A stretch of 7,549 bases of DNA from an uncultured Clostridia bacterium (lineage in GTDB: Bacteria; Bacillota; Clostridia; UBA1381). This document shows, piece after piece, positions 4,748 through 7,549 of the stretch. Location: NCBI GenBank assembly GCA_934454035.1, contig CAKSFY010000108.1:1-7549 (forward strand). The letters run 5' to 3'. The notes under the pieces are model-generated. The model was not told where the DNA came from, ran no database searches, and saw only the letters and a program-made list of their open reading frames with translations. Made by a program: the position numbers and the translations under genes. Each line of letters opens with the position of its first letter. Position 1 is the stretch's first letter.

Positions 4748-7549
4748 TTAATACTCCAGTGCGTTTGTGTACGGATTTGCATTTGCAAGTGAATCCCAAA
4801 GGAATACTTTAACCGAATATCCGCTCATATCTTCCGCTGCCGGAAGTGTTATTGATGTTCCGAGAATCTGCATTTCGTCCGACAAAACAGCCGAATTGCT
4901 CTCTACACTAACCAAAACGCCGTTTTTATAAACCGCAGCTGCAATGATTGCGCTTCTTTCGGCATCATCTGCTTTTTTGATTGAAACAGATGCATTAACT
5001 GTTCCGCCGCTTACAAGTGCATTCTTTGCAATTGCAGAGCCGTCTGCATAAGCCGCTGCAAAATCGCTGAAAACAACTGACTCCATCGGCATTACATTCA
5101 ATGTAATAACAAAAGATGTATCCTCATTAATATTGTATTTATACCCTGTAGAGCTTGTTGCTGACGGAATCTTGTGCGCAAAAATTTCAAAATCTGCTTC
5201 AACCGGGTCTGCACCTATTTCGGGGCGTGTTACCACTCCGTCATTTGTGATATTATCCGACCTTGAATCATATGTGAATGCGCAGCCTGCACTTCCGTAT
5301 GTGTCAAGTCCGACCAAATCGGAACGTACACCGTCTGCATATGCTTTAATTAATGCTTCGGATTTTTCTGTCTCATCCATATTCATAGCAGTTATGATTG
5401 CCTTTACGGCAGTTTCATCCGGCATTACAAATCCCCAATCTGTCGGAATAATTACAAATGCGTCAGCTTCCATGTAATGACCTTCATAAACTTTTCCTGT
5501 CGGCGCTGTTCCGCTGCGTTCTGCCCATTCAGTATTGAGAGTATGCTCGCCTGCGGATATTTCAACCGCGCTGCCGATTTTCTGCCAATAATCCTGAGCT
5601 GTAGGCGAATTTTCCAATGCACGCATAACGGTTGTGCTCTTCCATGACGGAACTGCCTTGTGAGCTTCGTCAGCTACAGAATCGGCAGCGCTGTCTATGT
5701 CGTAGTAAAGCTTTGACAAATAGTCAGCCTTTACATCAGAGCCGAGGAAGTAAATGTCATATGTTCCGCTGTTTGCTAAAGTAAAGCTGTAATCAAGTCT
5801 TTGATTTCCGTAAATTTTTTTGTCTCCGTCATTGTCAGCTCTTAAATATGCCGAATTACTTGCATCCTTATAAAAGTCGCTGTTGTTTGTTGTAGTTGCC
5901 CAAACCTTTTGGAAATCTGTTCCGTTATCGGGACTTTCTGCTTCAATCCATGCATAGCCGTTTTCTCTCTTTTGCGGCTTATTGATTGAATCGGGTACCC
6001 AGTTAAGTCTTGACGGAACAACCGCAACTGCGTCAACCTGAGCTATATAATATCCATCACCCATTTGTCTTTGCGGGAACTGCATAGAAAACTTATGTCT
6101 GCCCTCCGAAAGAGCTTCACTTACATTAGCTTTTACCCATTTTGTACTCAAGTCACCGCCTAAACCAACAGAAAGTTCATACAAAGTCGGGAAATCTGAT
6201 ATATCATAGCCGCTATATGTAAATCCGTTCACATATTTTTTATATTCTTCTCCATCCAAGGAAGTTTCATAATGTGAATACCATGTTTTTTCAGGGGTAT
6301 TTGCTGCAAGAACCCAGATATCATAGCTTTCGGCTTTGCTGACATCAAATAAAAAGTCTACATTATAGGTTGCATCATTTGACACACCGCCTTGTATTCC
6401 CATTATTATATCCTTGCCGCCGCTTGCGTTCTCATTCTTTCTTACAGAGAATCTTTCCATTTCGGCTTCTTCTGCTTCCATCCAGATTACGTTGTTATCA
6501 TCCGGTTTGAACGGTGTGTCCATTATGCATGGAATATCGTCCGTAAGATATTCTGTTGAATCTGTGTAATCCTTGCTGCTCGGTCTCCAAAGGTTTTCCG
6601 ACGGAGCAATTACTACTCTGTCAAGCGCACAAAGGTTGTTAGCACCGACTTTTCCGAGTTTATAAACAAAATATTTTGTGCCTTTTCCAAGCTTTTCTTT
6701 TGAATATACTTTTGTCCAGCATAGCTTTTGATCGTTGAGTCCAATCTCTGTCGCCGGATATCTTATATACGAAACATTTTCTTTTGCAACATTGACAGCA
6801 TCGGTTTCATCATAATACATCTGCATAGTGTTCATCTCACTTGCACTAGAACCCGGTGTGGGATTACAAAGAGTGAGAGCCCAAATGTCATATTCTCTGT
6901 CATCAGGAATTTCAGCATCCCATGAAATATATGGATCATACTTATCTTTTTCAGCACCATACGCAAATTTTGCAACATACGCGCCGCCGAAAGCTTTGGA
7001 TGACGTCTTTATATCTGCATCATCGATTTCACCTTTTTCAGCTTCCATTATAATACTTCCTGTGGAATCCGGCTTAAATACCTCAGCAGGTTTACTGCTC
7101 ATATCCTCAGGAGTTTCGTTCAAATATGCCTCTGTATCATCAACAGTAACAATATTCGGAACCCATTGAAAACTTGACGGAACTATCAAGATTCTGTCGA
7201 TAGCATTAAGATAATCTGTTTGCCCCGGTCTTGTATTTAATTTATAACTTAAAGTGTTATCACCCAAACCAAGCTCAACCTCGCTGCCGATTTTAAAATA
7301 TGACAAGGTATCCGGATATCCGTATGCGGCATGGAAAAAGCTATATCTGCCAAAAGTGGTTGTTGTTGATTCCGGAAGTATGTAATTTCCGCCGTTTAAA
7401 GAATAGGTAAAGCTTGAAACATGACCTTGTCTATTTGCAGCCGCATTTGTTTCCAACACCCAAATATCATAATTGCCAGATGTTTCTGTCATATTAAATG
7501 TCCAGTCAATTTGCGGCTGAACCGCTGCATTTCTATCAGCGTACAACAC
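4748..7549 (-). CDS. Large, probably secreted multi-module protein with four tandem carbohydrate-binding-like domains, N-terminus outside window
   Basis: The frame is open to the right edge, so the true start, any signal peptide and any catalytic domain are missing; the GTG at 7549 is simply an internal codon. The 933 visible residues hold four related modules of about 190 residues (positions below count from the edge). Each has a core NYDIWVL-like strand (26-32, 219-225, 408-414, 597-603) and ends in a (I/L/V/A)D-x-(V/I)-(V/I)-x-P(S/T) block (118-131, 310-323, 506-519, 696-710). Modules 2-4 begin with a MEAE/IEAE strand (168-171, 357-360, 535-538), as in CBM6/CBM35-type beta-sandwiches. A helical linker (711-745) and a less clear region follow, then a C-terminal beta domain (845-933) with VYKNGVLVSV and SVKVFLWDS. 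No sortase motif, SLH repeat or dockerin is seen at the C terminus. Probable role: binding extracellular glycans; it may be the tail of a polysaccharide-degrading enzyme. Confidence 0.82.
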   Translation of the reverse strand: MLYADRNAAVQPQIDWTFNMTETSGNYDIWVLETNAAANRQGHVSSFTYSLNGGNYILPESTTTTFGRYSFFHAAYGYPDTLSYFKIGSEVELGLGDNTLSYKLNTRPGQTDYLNAIDRILIVPSSFQWVPNIVTVDDTEAYLNETPEDMSSKPAEVFKPDSTGSIIMEAEKGEIDDADIKTSSKAFGGAYVAKFAYGAEKDKYDPYISWDAEIPDDREYDIWALTLCNPTPGSSASEMNTMQMYYDETDAVNVAKENVSYIRYPATEIGLNDQKLCWTKVYSKEKLGKGTKYFVYKLGKVGANNLCALDRVVIAPSENLWRPSSKDYTDSTEYLTDDIPCIMDTPFKPDDNNVIWMEAEEAEMERFSVRKNENASGGKDIIMGIQGGVSNDATYNVDFLFDVSKAESYDIWVLAANTPEKTWYSHYETSLDGEEYKKYVNGFTYSGYDISDFPTLYELSVGLGGDLSTKWVKANVSEALSEGRHKFSMQFPQRQMGDGYYIAQVDAVAVVPSRLNWVPDSINKPQKRENGYAWIEAESPDNGTDFQKVWATTTNNSDFYKDASNSAYLRADNDGDKKIYGNQRLDYSFTLANSGTYDIYFLGSDVKADYLSKLYYDIDSAADSVADEAHKAVPSWKSTTVMRALENSPTAQDYWQKIGSAVEISAGEHTLNTEWAERSGTAPTGKVYEGHYMEADAFVIIPTDWGFVMPDETAVKAIITAMNMDETEKSEALIKAYADGVRSDLVGLDTYGSAGCAFTYDSRSDNITNDGVVTRPEIGADPVEADFEIFAHKIPSATSSTGYKYNINEDTSFVITLNVMPMESVVFSDFAAAYADGSAIAKNALVSGGTVNASVSIKKADDAERSAIIAAAVYKNGVLVSVESNSAVLSDEMQILGTSITLPAAEDMSGYSVKVFLWDSLANANPYTNALEY
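5420..7549 (-). repeat. Four tandem protein modules with a period near 190 residues
   Basis: Module limits by the shared motifs are roughly 7549-7157 (truncated), 7054-6581, 6490-5993 and 5953-5420. The YDIW/YDIY core strands are spaced by 193, 189 and 189 residues. Modules 1-3 are joined by short acidic, proline-containing linkers (for example EAYLNETPEDM and STEYLTDDIP) ahead of an FKPD(S/D) segment and the next MEAE strand; module 4 follows a different, shorter linker. The copies have diverged strongly outside the motifs, so this is an old duplication of a domain and not a recent DNA repeat. Confidence 0.75.

Noticed and set aside
7547..7549. GTG at the right edge as the true start of the modular protein
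   Set aside because: It is at the window boundary, has no visible upstream sequence, would start in the middle of the first beta-sandwich module and leaves no signal peptide. The gene is cut by the window.

Overview
The window reads as a piece of an anaerobic, low-GC Gram-positive genome, most likely a gut or host-associated member of the Clostridia. The reasons are AT-rich intergenic DNA, strong GGAG-type ribosome binding sites, sigma-A-like promoters, a U-tract terminator, and a secreted multi-module protein whose C-terminal domain style (a VKVFLWDS block near the end) I associate with clostridial surface proteins. This is a judgement from sequence style; no rRNA or other marker is present. 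All five genes lie on the minus strand, so transcription runs from high to low coordinates.

From right to left: (1) 7549-4748 is the C-terminal 933 residues of a large, probably extracellular protein, cut at its N terminus by the window edge. It carries four tandem carbohydrate-binding-like beta-sandwich modules and a C-terminal domain, and ends at a strong intrinsic terminator (4700-4744). (2) 4625-3822 is an AraC-family regulator with its own promoter. (3) A 103-bp gap holds an imperfect 12+12 bp inverted repeat followed by a near-consensus promoter. (4) That promoter drives a compact three-gene operon: a glycoside hydrolase that resembles GH151 alpha-L-fucosidases (3718-1769), an SGNH/GDSL esterase-like hydrolase (1769-1167, start codon overlapping the previous stop as TAATG), and L-fucose isomerase (1137 to the left edge, C terminus cut off).

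The likely joint role is use of fucosylated glycans. The regulator would sense a sugar or glycan signal and switch on the operon through the dyad. The cytoplasmic fucosidase would release L-fucose from imported oligosaccharides, the SGNH hydrolase may remove an ester group from the same substrate, and the isomerase converts L-fucose to L-fuculose. The modular protein upstream could bind or process the polymer outside the cell, but it is separated by a terminator and its catalytic part, if any, is outside the window. No transporter, kinase or aldolase of the fucose pathway is visible; they may lie beyond the left edge.

No RNA genes, insertion sequences, CRISPR arrays or gene-free stretches over 300 bases were seen. 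The longest gene-free stretches are 3719-3821 and 4626-4747, and both are accounted for by regulatory sites.
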